NCBI GenBank assembly: GCA_023277325.1
Contig: JALRIQ010000205.1
Coordinates: 1 to 5,714, forward strand
Origin: Bacteroidia bacterium
GTDB lineage: Bacteria; Bacteroidota; Bacteroidia; UBA8524
Direction of reading: 5' to 3'
Length of the DNA: 5,714 nucleotides
Shown here: positions 1-5,698 of the stretch, piece after piece
How positions within the stretch are numbered: the stretch's first letter is position 1
How the letters are laid out: the number at the start of each line of letters is the position of its first letter
Notes under the pieces: model-generated
The model's database searches: none
Told to the model about the DNA's origin: nothing
The model's input: only the letters and a program-made list of their open reading frames with translations
Translations under genes and position numbers: made by a program

Positions 1-34
1 CAAAAAGTATTGCTGGGTAGATCAAATGTTTCAT
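1..34 (-). CDS. Possible 5' end of an exported protein, cut by the window edge
   Basis: On the minus strand an ATG at 34-32 opens a frame of 11 codons, MKHLIYPAILF, that reaches the window edge without a stop. A lysine followed by a mostly hydrophobic run is what the start of a signal peptide looks like, and the gene would share the orientation of every other gene here, about 200 bases downstream of the WG-repeat gene. Eleven codons are too few to prove a gene. No good -7 box or Shine-Dalgarno sequence lies just upstream. The product cannot be named. Confidence 0.3.
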   Translation of the reverse strand, partial: MKHLIYPAILF

Positions 35-37
35 GAC

Positions 38-73
38 TCGAAGATTTGACACAACAAAGGTTAAATCTTTCGA
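38..73. other. Imperfect hairpin just upstream of the left-edge ORF
   Basis: The segment TCGAAGATTT (38-47) pairs with AAATCTTTCGA (63-73), giving a stem of 7 plus 3 base pairs separated by a one-base bulge around a 15-base loop. On the minus strand it would lie in the 5' leader immediately before the possible ATG at 34. The stem is AT-rich and the loop is long, so it may not be functional. Confidence 0.25.
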
Positions 74-150
74 ATCAAATCCCGCACAATAATCGGTGAA
101 GCGGGACGAATCGACTTCGAAACGGAAGAATGCCCTTGTTAGCAGGCAGC

Positions 151-170
151 AAGCCTCAAAGCAGAGGCTT
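151..170. repeat. Inverted repeat (7-bp stem) downstream of the WG-repeat gene
   Basis: AAGCCTC (151-157) and GAGGCTT (164-170) are perfect inverse complements around a 6-base loop. The structure lies about 66 bases past the WG-gene stop on the transcribed strand. It could stabilise the transcript end, but no T-run follows on either strand, so I do not call it an intrinsic terminator. Confidence 0.4.
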
Positions 171-209
171 CAGAAGCACAACCTTATACTTTAAACCCTC
201 AACTCTCTT

Positions 210-223
210 CCGATAACTATCGG
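210..223. repeat. Perfect 14-bp palindromic element next to the WG-gene stop
   Basis: CCGATA (210-215) and TATCGG (218-223) form a perfect palindrome around AC, 12 bases past the stop codon of the WG-repeat gene. From memory, palindromes of the type CCCGATAGCTATCGGG are frequent between genes in Flavobacteriia. That comparison is recollection, not a search. With only a 2 to 4 base loop and no T-run, it is not a classical terminator. Confidence 0.4.
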
Positions 224-235
224 GATTCAACCCAT

Positions 236-1243
236 CTAATCCAACTCCACTTCCCAGGAAGCAGATTCTTTGGGATCCAATTTCTGAAAACGGCCCAGGA
301 TATTCTCAAAGCGCGGAGGAATGAGGAAGTTTCCATCCGTACCTATAACTCCCCATTTTCCGTTAAACAGCACCACGCCTTTTCCATACGAGAAAGGCAA
401 TGCTTCATCAAAAATTGCAGGAACAACCATATCCCCTTTGCGGTTGATATAGCCCCATTTGCCGTTTAATTTTACAGGAGCCAAGCCGTCGGAGAATGGC
501 CGAAATTGCTCCAGCTTATTCGCAAAAAGAATGGCATTGGTCGTATCGAGCAATCCCCATTTTCCATCTTTATAGAAGAAATAGGTCGCTCCAGAACGCA
601 AACTCAGGTTATCGTAATTGGGCTGAACCAACCAGGTACCCGATGTTTTACGAATTCCCATCTTATTGGTAGGAGTGATATCGCGGTAATTGGCCGATTG
701 TCGGGTTGCCGGTCCCTGGCGTTCTCCCTTTATATTGATATAGAAAGACTCTTCTTCGTCTTCCACATAGGCCAATCCATCTATAAACTCCGCCACAAAA
801 GTGAATTGAGGAGGAATTACCCAACGGCCAGTGCTATCGATAAAGCCCCAGTTATCTTCCAATTTACTGGCACCGGCCAATCCCTCATGGAAATCGTCGG
901 CTTCCAAAAATTGCGGTTCAATAATGGTTTTCCCCGAGAGACTGATATACCCCCAATAGGTTCCATCGAAAACCGCCACTTTCCCCTCTTCTTCATAGCT
1001 GATATCCGCCCACACTGCAGGACTAATTACCTTGCCCTCCACAGAAAGCAGTCCCCATTTGCCCCGAACCGCATAGGCCACCGTTTGATGGTAAAAACTG
1101 CCCAGCGAATCATAGGTAGCCGCTAAATACCATTGTCCGTCGCCATTTAGCAATCCATACTTACCATTGGATTTTGCACTCACCAAAACCTGCGCATTAG
1201 CCCAGGAAGTGATAAACAGTGAGAAAAAGAATAAGCTTCGCAT
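236..1243 (-). CDS. Secreted WG-repeat protein
   Basis: A predicted exported protein of 335 residues built almost entirely from WG repeats, a beta-rich repeat often found in surface or periplasmic proteins; its partner or substrate is unknown. I chose the ATG at 1243-1241 because it gives a standard signal peptide, MRSLFFFSLFITSWANAQ, with an A-N-A cleavage site, and because a promoter-like box lies 4 bases upstream. An ATG at 1267 or a TTG at 1279 would add 4 or 12 codons. Numbering from the TTG, the aromatic/hydrophobic-Gly dipeptides fall at residues 41, 75, 109, 144, 207, 241, 275 and 309, a period of 34 to 35, each followed by an IPP/VxP-like strand. The 63-residue gap hides a decayed copy near residue 179 (FYINIKGERQG). 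There is no transmembrane segment after the signal, no lipobox and no T9SS sorting domain, so a soluble periplasmic or secreted location is inferred. It stops with TAG. Confidence 0.85.
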   Translation of the reverse strand: MRSLFFFSLFITSWANAQVLVSAKSNGKYGLLNGDGQWYLAATYDSLGSFYHQTVAYAVRGKWGLLSVEGKVISPAVWADISYEEEGKVAVFDGTYWGYISLSGKTIIEPQFLEADDFHEGLAGASKLEDNWGFIDSTGRWVIPPQFTFVAEFIDGLAYVEDEEESFYINIKGERQGPATRQSANYRDITPTNKMGIRKTSGTWLVQPNYDNLSLRSGATYFFYKDGKWGLLDTTNAILFANKLEQFRPFSDGLAPVKLNGKWGYINRKGDMVVPAIFDEALPFSYGKGVVLFNGKWGVIGTDGNFLIPPRFENILGRFQKLDPKESASWEVELD

Positions 1244-1247
1244 GGCG

Positions 1248-1279
1248 CAAAGGAAGGGAATTCTCATGGATTGAGGCAA
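1248..1279 (-). promoter_or_regulatory. Candidate promoter of the WG-repeat gene
   Basis: On the minus strand TTG (1279-1277) is followed after 21 bases by TTCCTTTG (1255-1248), which matches five of six fixed positions of the Bacteroidota -7 box TAnnTTTG. The spacing fits the known -33/-7 arrangement. CGCC and then the chosen ATG follow, so the transcript would start almost at the start codon. The TTG could be mistaken for an upstream start codon. A second weak match, TACTTTCG at 1319-1312, would give a leader of about 65 bases. Confidence 0.35.
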
Positions 1280-1330
1280 GGGGCGTGTTGGTCTGGGGCG
1301 CTTTTGTTATACGAAAGTACCATTCAGCCA

Positions 1331-1362
1331 TGATGACGGGTGACGGGATGAGGAGTGATGGG
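1331..1362. repeat. Degenerate GA-rich short tandem repeat
   Basis: The plus strand reads as loosely repeated 7 to 9 base words: TGATGACGGG, TGACGGG, ATGAGGAG, TGATGGG. It lies in the spacer upstream of the WG-repeat gene. It resembles in style, but not in exact unit, the 15-bp arrays elsewhere in the window. No coding function is visible. Confidence 0.45.
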
Positions 1363-1408
1363 AAATAAAAAATAGCTTCTTCGAAAAGCCTAAAATGCCC
1401 TTCGTCCC

Positions 1409-1431
1409 GCCAGCTTTGGCCGAAGCTTTTT
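1409..1431 (+). other. Hairpin followed by five Ts, in the spacer after the T9SS cargo gene
   Basis: AGCTT (1412-1416) pairs with AAGCT (1423-1427), with an extra T-G pair inside, and T1427-T1431 form a short T-run on the plus strand. An alternative stem GCCA/TGGC (1409-1412 with 1417-1420) overlaps it. The shape suits a weak plus-strand terminator, but no plus-strand gene ends here. On the minus strand the cargo gene ends about 75 bases earlier and no T-run follows the stem. I therefore record a structure, not a terminator. Confidence 0.3.
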
Positions 1432-1476
1432 GTAAAGGACGAGTGAAGCGCATGCGGAGCCGAGGGAAGAGGGCTA

Positions 1477-1490
1477 GCTGAGTCCTCAGC
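1477..1490. repeat. Perfect 14-bp palindrome downstream of the T9SS cargo gene
   Basis: GCTGAG (1477-1482) and CTCAGC (1485-1490) are perfect inverse complements around TC, 17 bases past the TAA of the cargo gene. The T-run on the minus strand (1499-1494) comes before the palindrome, the wrong order for an intrinsic terminator. It may be a protein-binding site, a transcript-end structure or chance. Confidence 0.35.
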
Positions 1491-1507
1491 GTTAAAAAAG
1501 AGTTGGT

Positions 1508-2566
1508 TTAAAACGTATCTGCAACAACCAATTTCACTACCTCAGTGCTTCCATCTGTTTTGGTGATATGCAATACATATACTCCGGAATTCCAGTTGAT
1601 ATAGCCCTTATTCTCTTCCCAGCGGATTTCCTGTTTGCTGCCGTTCATGGAATAGGCCTCAATCGATTCAACGATGCGCGATTTATAGAGTTCATCCTTC
1701 GCAGGACATGGATAAACCAAAGGGTAGTCTATATAAACAGGGTTAGGAACAAGGGTAGTTCCTCCTCCGCCACCTGGTCGGGATGGGAGATCCATATAAC
1801 GGGTTTGAGTAGGCACAAACTGTCCGGCTACTTCATTTCCGGTGATTTCCACTACAGGATGACGATATTCCTGGGAGAGCCATTTGTATTCGACCTTATG
1901 CGTTGGGAAGCCAAACTTGCCCAACTGGGTTTCAATGGTGTCGGCACCGATGATATCAGAACGCACTTTCAAACATTCCATCGTATCATCCACCACGCGT
2001 ACTTTTCCATACCCTACGACCTGCGTAATGCGGTATCCAGACTGGCTATAAGCGCCGACCAAAGGAATACTAACCTTCACCTTAAAAGGCGTACTATCGC
2101 GATCGCCATAGTTCAATGGAAACTGATAAACTTTATCCTCCAATTGGTAATTGCCTGCCAATGGAAGAGGCGCTAGACTGATGCGAAAACCTAATCCTTC
2201 GATGGAGTATGAGCTCGATTTTGTGGAATAAAATTGATAGACATCTTCCAACTTAAATTGTGATAAGCCAATGCTGTCGGCCACCTTCTGTCCTACTGTA
2301 TTGAAGAAAAAGAAGGCATAGGGCGTTTTAAAGGAGGACTTATACTCCACCATACTTTTTACTGCAGCATTCACCGGGGTGAATACCCAAAACTGGTTGG
2401 CCCCATCCTGCGCTACCTGATTGGCATAGGCCAAGGGGTTCAAAACATTTTCGTATTTGAAGGTATCATTTGCCTTGGGCATATGTTGTTGAGTGATAGT
2501 GATCTGGGCAGATAAGTGCCAAGCTATCACCATAAAGCAGGAAAGAAGTAAGATTCGGAGGGTCAT
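1508..2566 (-). CDS. Secreted protein of unknown function with a T9SS type A-like sorting domain
   Basis: A 352-residue exported protein typical of Bacteroidota. Residues 1-20 form a signal peptide (MTLRILLLSCFMVIAWHLSA, then Q). Residues 28-235 hold the mature domain, with the stretches DTFKY (34-38), DGANQFWVF (54-62), YQFPLNYGDRDS (147-158) and KVEYKWLS (224-231). From memory this resembles a group of uncharacterised Bacteroidota T9SS cargo proteins with a DTxxY...TGANxxWxF layout; I know no function for them. A glycine linker (PSRPGGGGGTT, 261-271) leads to about 70 residues resembling a type A sorting domain: YPCPAKDEL (285-293), SIEAYSMNG (301-309), SGVYVLHIT (327-335), VVKLVV (343-348). 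The protein would cross the inner membrane by Sec and the outer membrane by T9SS, and be anchored or released at the surface. The hallmark YPNP is YPCP here. Cys10 lies too early in the hydrophobic core to be a good lipobox. ATG start, no Shine-Dalgarno. Confidence 0.85.
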   Translation of the reverse strand: MTLRILLLSCFMVIAWHLSAQITITQQHMPKANDTFKYENVLNPLAYANQVAQDGANQFWVFTPVNAAVKSMVEYKSSFKTPYAFFFFNTVGQKVADSIGLSQFKLEDVYQFYSTKSSSYSIEGLGFRISLAPLPLAGNYQLEDKVYQFPLNYGDRDSTPFKVKVSIPLVGAYSQSGYRITQVVGYGKVRVVDDTMECLKVRSDIIGADTIETQLGKFGFPTHKVEYKWLSQEYRHPVVEITGNEVAGQFVPTQTRYMDLPSRPGGGGGTTLVPNPVYIDYPLVYPCPAKDELYKSRIVESIEAYSMNGSKQEIRWEENKGYINWNSGVYVLHITKTDGSTEVVKLVVADTF

Positions 2567-2570
2567 ATAT

Positions 2571-2578
2571 CAAAGATA
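2571..2578 (-). promoter_or_regulatory. Candidate -7 promoter box of the T9SS cargo gene
   Basis: TATCTTTG on the minus strand matches TAnnTTTG exactly and ends 4 bases before the ATG at 2566-2564. If it is used, transcription would begin within a few bases of the start codon, giving an almost leaderless mRNA. I see no TTG at the expected -33 distance. Confidence 0.45.
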
Positions 2579-2616
2579 GAAGAAAGAATGCATTTTCTAG
2601 AAGATTTCGATGGAGA

Positions 2617-2674
2617 GAGACGCGAGAGGGTGAGACGCGAGAGGGTGAGACATGAGAGGTAAGACATCAGAGGG
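2617..2674. repeat. 15-bp tandem repeat array, locus 1 (about four copies)
   Basis: The plus strand carries two exact copies of GAGACGCGAGAGGGT (2617-2631, 2632-2646), a 14-base copy with CATG in place of CGCG and one G missing (2647-2660), and a more diverged copy starting AAGACATCAGAGGG (2661-2674). It lies upstream of the T9SS cargo gene, about 38 bases beyond its -7 box. The same family recurs upstream of mutS2. No spacers, stems or coding role are apparent, so it is not a CRISPR array. Confidence 0.85.
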
Positions 2675-2701
2675 CTGGCTGAAATACCTTAGTTTCAACA
2701 A

Positions 2702-3137
2702 CTATTTGATGATGACCATCTTTTTGTGATTATAACCACTCCAATTGTAAACACGCAATTAATAAACCCCTAAGACTTCATCGGGCAAATTGGTGATATG
2801 ATTAGCTGAATTGTAGGATAGATAAAAGGAACAGATAAACTGCCCGGCAGAATTGAACATGGAAACTTCAAACTCCCCCGATTGCTTTAAGCAATTCATT
2901 GTTTTCATATTGAAATCGCCATTATTCGGGCGGGTAAAGGACGAAGTCTCTACAATGTGTCTGATTGCCAGGAGGAGGATAAATAAATTCAAATTTTCCA
3001 CAAAATTTGAAGTATCACAGGAACGATACATTTTGATGTTCACGATATAAACTATCGTAACAAGGCGCTTTATCCGAACTCATACTGCAAGCCGTAACGA
3101 CCATACCAAAAATGAATGCTACCACTACTCTTTTCAT
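2702..3137 (-). pseudogene. Decayed secreted-protein gene ending in a T9SS type A sorting domain
   Basis: The 3' part encodes a near-canonical sorting domain split over two frames. One frame, entering from the ATG at 3137, reads DFVLYP (2948-2931) and then hits a stop. The next frame continues PNNGDF (2929-2912), GEFEVSMFNSAGQ and LPDEVLGVY, stops at TAA (2761-2759), and past that stop reads LRVYNWSGYNHKKMVIIK before TAG (2704-2702). Joining them rebuilds the family pattern YPNPNNGDF...SxFNSAGQ...GVYxLRV...KMVIIK, about 78 residues, a normal length. The minimum damage is one frameshift inside YPNP near 2930 and one nonsense codon at 2759. A further TGA at 3017-3015 interrupts the entry frame if its 5' part (3137-3015) belongs to the same gene. 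The remaining open frame (2759-3043, GTG start, 94 codons) is therefore probably not a real protein. Only the sorting domain is recognisable, so the original function is lost. Sequencing error at one site would not explain all lesions. Confidence 0.65.
3015..3137 (-). CDS. Short lipoprotein-like ORF, 40 residues
   Basis: An ATG at 3137-3135 opens 40 codons ending in TGA. The start MKRVVVAFIFGMVVTACS has a basic n-region, a hydrophobic core and V-T-A-C, a good lipobox with Cys17 as the lipidated residue; the mature tail would have only 24 residues, including a second Cys at position 26. It could be a genuine tiny lipoprotein or the surviving 5' end of the decayed gene, since its frame continues past the stop into the DFVLYP stretch of the broken sorting domain. 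A lipobox together with a T9SS domain would be unusual, which slightly favours two unrelated pieces. There is no convincing promoter box; the nearest match, TCAATTTG, is at 3171-3164. Confidence 0.35.
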   Translation of the reverse strand: MKRVVVAFIFGMVVTACSMSSDKAPCYDSLYREHQNVSFL

Positions 3138-3262
3138 GATTTCTACTTTTAGTTGCACAAGATCAAATTGACAAAGCCGCAGTATACTTCTATCTTTTTA
3201 AACCTTAAGTGCGAAAAAGATACAAACCGTAAATTACGTATTTTTATTGAGATTGGAAACGA

Positions 3263-5629
3263 TTATCGAAGATGCACAACGGTGACACCATCACCACCAA
3301 GATCTATATGCTCATCTTCGATTTTTTCGATGGCCGCAAAGCCTTTGAGTTCGCGGCGGATAAGTTTTTTGAGAATGCCATCTCCACGGCCATGGATGAC
3401 ACGCAGTTTGTCGAAGCCAAGAATGACGGCTTTATCTAAGAAAGATATGGTCTCTTTTACGGCCTCTTCTCCCCTTTTGCCGCGGACATCCAAATCCATG
3501 CGGAAGTCGGCCATTTCCTTTTGAGCATCGTAACCGGAGCTGGCATGTTTGAGACTGCGTGCTTCTTTGCGTCCCACTTTTTCGAGGCGTTTGATATCCA
3601 CCTGGGTGCGTAGTTCGCCGAATTCTACGGTGGCTTTGTTTTTATGAATTTCCAAAAGCTTGCCCACGGTATTTTGTCCGCTGATCTTCACCTGATCACC
3701 TACCTCTGGCTTTTCGTGCACCACAGCGGGAGCATCTTTTTTGATCTTATCGGCAAGTCCTTTTTTCGAGGCATCCAATTCTTTCCGCAGGTCCACTTTA
3801 GGCTTCACATCTTTGGCGGTCTCTCGAATTTCCCGGATGGTCTTTTCTATCAGTTTATTGCTGTCTTTAAGCAGCTGATGAGCTTCTTCTCGCGCCTGTT
3901 GCATTACAAGCTTACGGCGTTCTTCCAGGTTCTTTTTCAGTGCCTCATACTCTGCCTTTAAGCGCTCATAATGTTTCTCCGATTCAATGGCTCGTGCTTG
4001 CAATTCTTCGGCTTCCAGCTTTTCCTTTTCCAGACTGACCAGGAGGTCGTCGACATTCTTTTGCTTGGCGCCTACTTTCTTCCTGGCTTTTTGGATGATG
4101 GCATTGGGCAAACCAATTTTTGCAGCCACCTCAAAGGCAAAGGATGATCCCGGCTTTCCAATTTCCAGTCGGTAGAGCGGCTGCAGCTCGTCGGCATCAT
4201 AGGCCATGGCTCCATTTACCAATCCTGACGAACGGTTGGCCAATAACTTCAGGTTGCTATAGTGGGTAGTAACCACTCCATAACAGTTCTTTCTATTCAG
4301 CTCTTCGAGGATAGATTCAGCCATCGGTCCACCAAACTGCGGATCGGTACCTGTTCCAAACTCATCAATCAAGATCAAGGTGCCTCTTTTTGCATGCAGC
4401 AAGAAATGGCGCATATTGTTCAGGTGCGAAGAGTAGGTCGAGAGGTCGTTGTCCAACGACTGCTCATCACCAATATCGATAAACAGCTGTTTAAAAATTT
4501 GGGTACTACTTTCTGAAGCCACAGGAACCGGGAAACCGCATTGCACCATGTATTGAAGCAGTCCGGTGGTTTTTAAACTCACCGATTTACCTCCAGCATT
4601 CGGACCCGAAATCACCAGGATTCTCCCCTCTTCATCCAAGCGGATATTCAAAGGGATGGTCGCTGTTTTCAGCTGTCGATGGTGTAGGTACAATAAAGGA
4701 TGGTAAGCCTTGCGCCAATCCACCCCAAAATCTTCACGAATCGTCGGTACACAACCTTCGATATCCCGAGCAAACAAGGCTTTGGCCCGAATGAAGTCGA
4801 GTACCCCCAACTTCTGATTAAAGCTTCTTATCTCCGGTTCATGCGGCGCTACTTTGGCAGATAAGGCGCGGAGGATTTTTTCAATCTCCCTGCGTCTTTC
4901 GAGCTGTAGTTCACGCAATTCATTATTCAGTTCAATGATTTCAGAGGGCTCGATATAGAGAATCTGTCCTGAGCCCGACTCATCATGCACAATCCCTTTG
5001 ATCTTCCGTTTATGCTCGGAAAGAACCGGAATAACCAAACGTCCTTCGCGCACACTTAAGTCGGTATCGGCGGTCCAGCCTTCTTCCTTTGCCTTACGGT
5101 AGAGTTGCATGGCACGTTTATGCAGTTCGCGCTCGTATTTGGCGATGGATGAAGTGATTTGATTCAGCTCCTGACTTGCGTTATTACGCATCTTTCCCTC
5201 GTCATCGATAATTTTTTCAATCTCCTGAATCAAAGATTTCTGCGGAGCAATATCGCGCAGCAGGTCGAAGAGCAAAGGACAGGTTTCCTCCCGTTGCTTA
5301 AAAAAACGGGTGGCACCATCCATGGTGCGCATCATCAGGCGTATGGAATGAAATTCTTCTTCTCTGAGGTAATAGCCATCGATTTTCAGTTTGGCCAAAG
5401 AAGGACTGACATCCAGATAATGTCCTTCAGGAAAAGCTTCCTCCTCATCAAAAAGGCGAATCCATTCTTGCACCTGCCCCAACCACAATACGATGCTTTC
5501 CCGTCTTGAGGAAAATTTGGCCTTGATAACCAATGACTTCCCAAGGGATCCATGGCAAAATCCCGCCACACGCGTCCGTATCTGATCGAAGCCAAGCTTC
5601 TCTTCAATATGTTCTGGATAATTTTTCAA
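3263..5629 (-). CDS. mutS2: MutS2 family ATPase with C-terminal Smr domain
   Basis: A complete 788-residue MutS2, the usual length. Family members dimerise and bind branched DNA to suppress recombination; in Bacillus the protein splits collided ribosomes. Which role applies here cannot be read from sequence. Residues 1-310 form the core and lever helices, without the mismatch-reading domain of MutS. The ATPase carries Walker A GPNAGGKS (342-349), GDEQS (387-391), signature STYSSHL (397-403), Walker B LILIDE (418-423) and the TTHY loop (454-457). A long charged coiled coil spans about 520-605, a small KOW-like beta domain about 640-685, and the Smr domain 710-788 with LDVRG (713-717, commonly LDLRG) and HGRGDGILK (746-754). 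All motifs are intact. The start is TTG: no in-frame ATG or GTG lies nearby upstream, the next Met is residue 99, and MKNYPEHIEEKLGFDQIR fits the family N-terminus. It ends in TAA; no terminator hairpin is visible downstream. Confidence 0.96.
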   Translation of the reverse strand: MKNYPEHIEEKLGFDQIRTRVAGFCHGSLGKSLVIKAKFSSRRESIVLWLGQVQEWIRLFDEEEAFPEGHYLDVSPSLAKLKIDGYYLREEEFHSIRLMMRTMDGATRFFKQREETCPLLFDLLRDIAPQKSLIQEIEKIIDDEGKMRNNASQELNQITSSIAKYERELHKRAMQLYRKAKEEGWTADTDLSVREGRLVIPVLSEHKRKIKGIVHDESGSGQILYIEPSEIIELNNELRELQLERRREIEKILRALSAKVAPHEPEIRSFNQKLGVLDFIRAKALFARDIEGCVPTIREDFGVDWRKAYHPLLYLHHRQLKTATIPLNIRLDEEGRILVISGPNAGGKSVSLKTTGLLQYMVQCGFPVPVASESSTQIFKQLFIDIGDEQSLDNDLSTYSSHLNNMRHFLLHAKRGTLILIDEFGTGTDPQFGGPMAESILEELNRKNCYGVVTTHYSNLKLLANRSSGLVNGAMAYDADELQPLYRLEIGKPGSSFAFEVAAKIGLPNAIIQKARKKVGAKQKNVDDLLVSLEKEKLEAEELQARAIESEKHYERLKAEYEALKKNLEERRKLVMQQAREEAHQLLKDSNKLIEKTIREIRETAKDVKPKVDLRKELDASKKGLADKIKKDAPAVVHEKPEVGDQVKISGQNTVGKLLEIHKNKATVEFGELRTQVDIKRLEKVGRKEARSLKHASSGYDAQKEMADFRMDLDVRGKRGEEAVKETISFLDKAVILGFDKLRVIHGRGDGILKKLIRRELKGFAAIEKIEDEHIDLGGDGVTVVHLR

Positions 5630-5634
5630 GGCGG

Positions 5635-5642
5635 CAAAGATA
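5635..5642 (-). promoter_or_regulatory. Candidate -7 promoter box of mutS2
   Basis: TATCTTTG, identical to the box of the T9SS cargo gene and an exact TAnnTTTG match, ends 5 bases before the TTG start (spacer CCGCC). The -33 position falls inside the 15-bp repeat array, where no TTG is present. If used, the transcript would have a leader of only about two bases. Confidence 0.45.
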
Positions 5643-5647
5643 AGGGA

Positions 5648-5698
5648 TAGACATGAGAGGGTGAGACATGAGAGGGTGAGACATGAGAGGGTGAGACA
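5648..5698. repeat. 15-bp tandem repeat array, locus 2, upstream of mutS2
   Basis: The plus strand carries three copies of GAGACATGAGAGGGT (5648-5662 with T for the first G, 5663-5677 and 5678-5692 exact) and a partial fourth, GAGACA (5693-5698). It starts 5 bases from the mutS2 -7 box, so it fills the region where upstream promoter contacts would lie. The unit differs from the commonest unit of the 2617-2674 array only in CATG versus CGCG (two bases). Each unit is centred on a 4-base palindrome. The array ends inside the window. Confidence 0.9.

Noticed and set aside
506..1126. A 206-codon open frame on the plus strand
   Set aside because: It lies wholly inside the WG-repeat gene on the opposite strand, has no recognisable domain, and is explained by the composition of the repeat codons.
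1409..1431. Intrinsic terminator of the T9SS cargo gene
   Set aside because: The T-run is on the plus strand, the wrong side for a minus-strand gene, and the stem is only 5 to 6 bp.
1568..2176. A 202-codon open frame on the plus strand
   Set aside because: It is antisense to the T9SS cargo gene, whose signal peptide and sorting domain make the minus frame clearly the real one.
2759..3043. A 94-codon minus-strand ORF as an intact small protein
   Set aside because: Its GTG start and first 35 residues look out of frame, while residues 39-94 are an internal piece of a sorting domain that continues past the stop; better treated as part of a pseudogene.
3153..5509. Several plus-strand open frames of 60 to 125 codons across mutS2
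   Set aside because: All are antisense to a complete, motif-bearing MutS2 and show no protein features of their own.
5648..5698. CRISPR array
   Set aside because: Units are 15 bp and head to tail without spacers; no cas genes are present.
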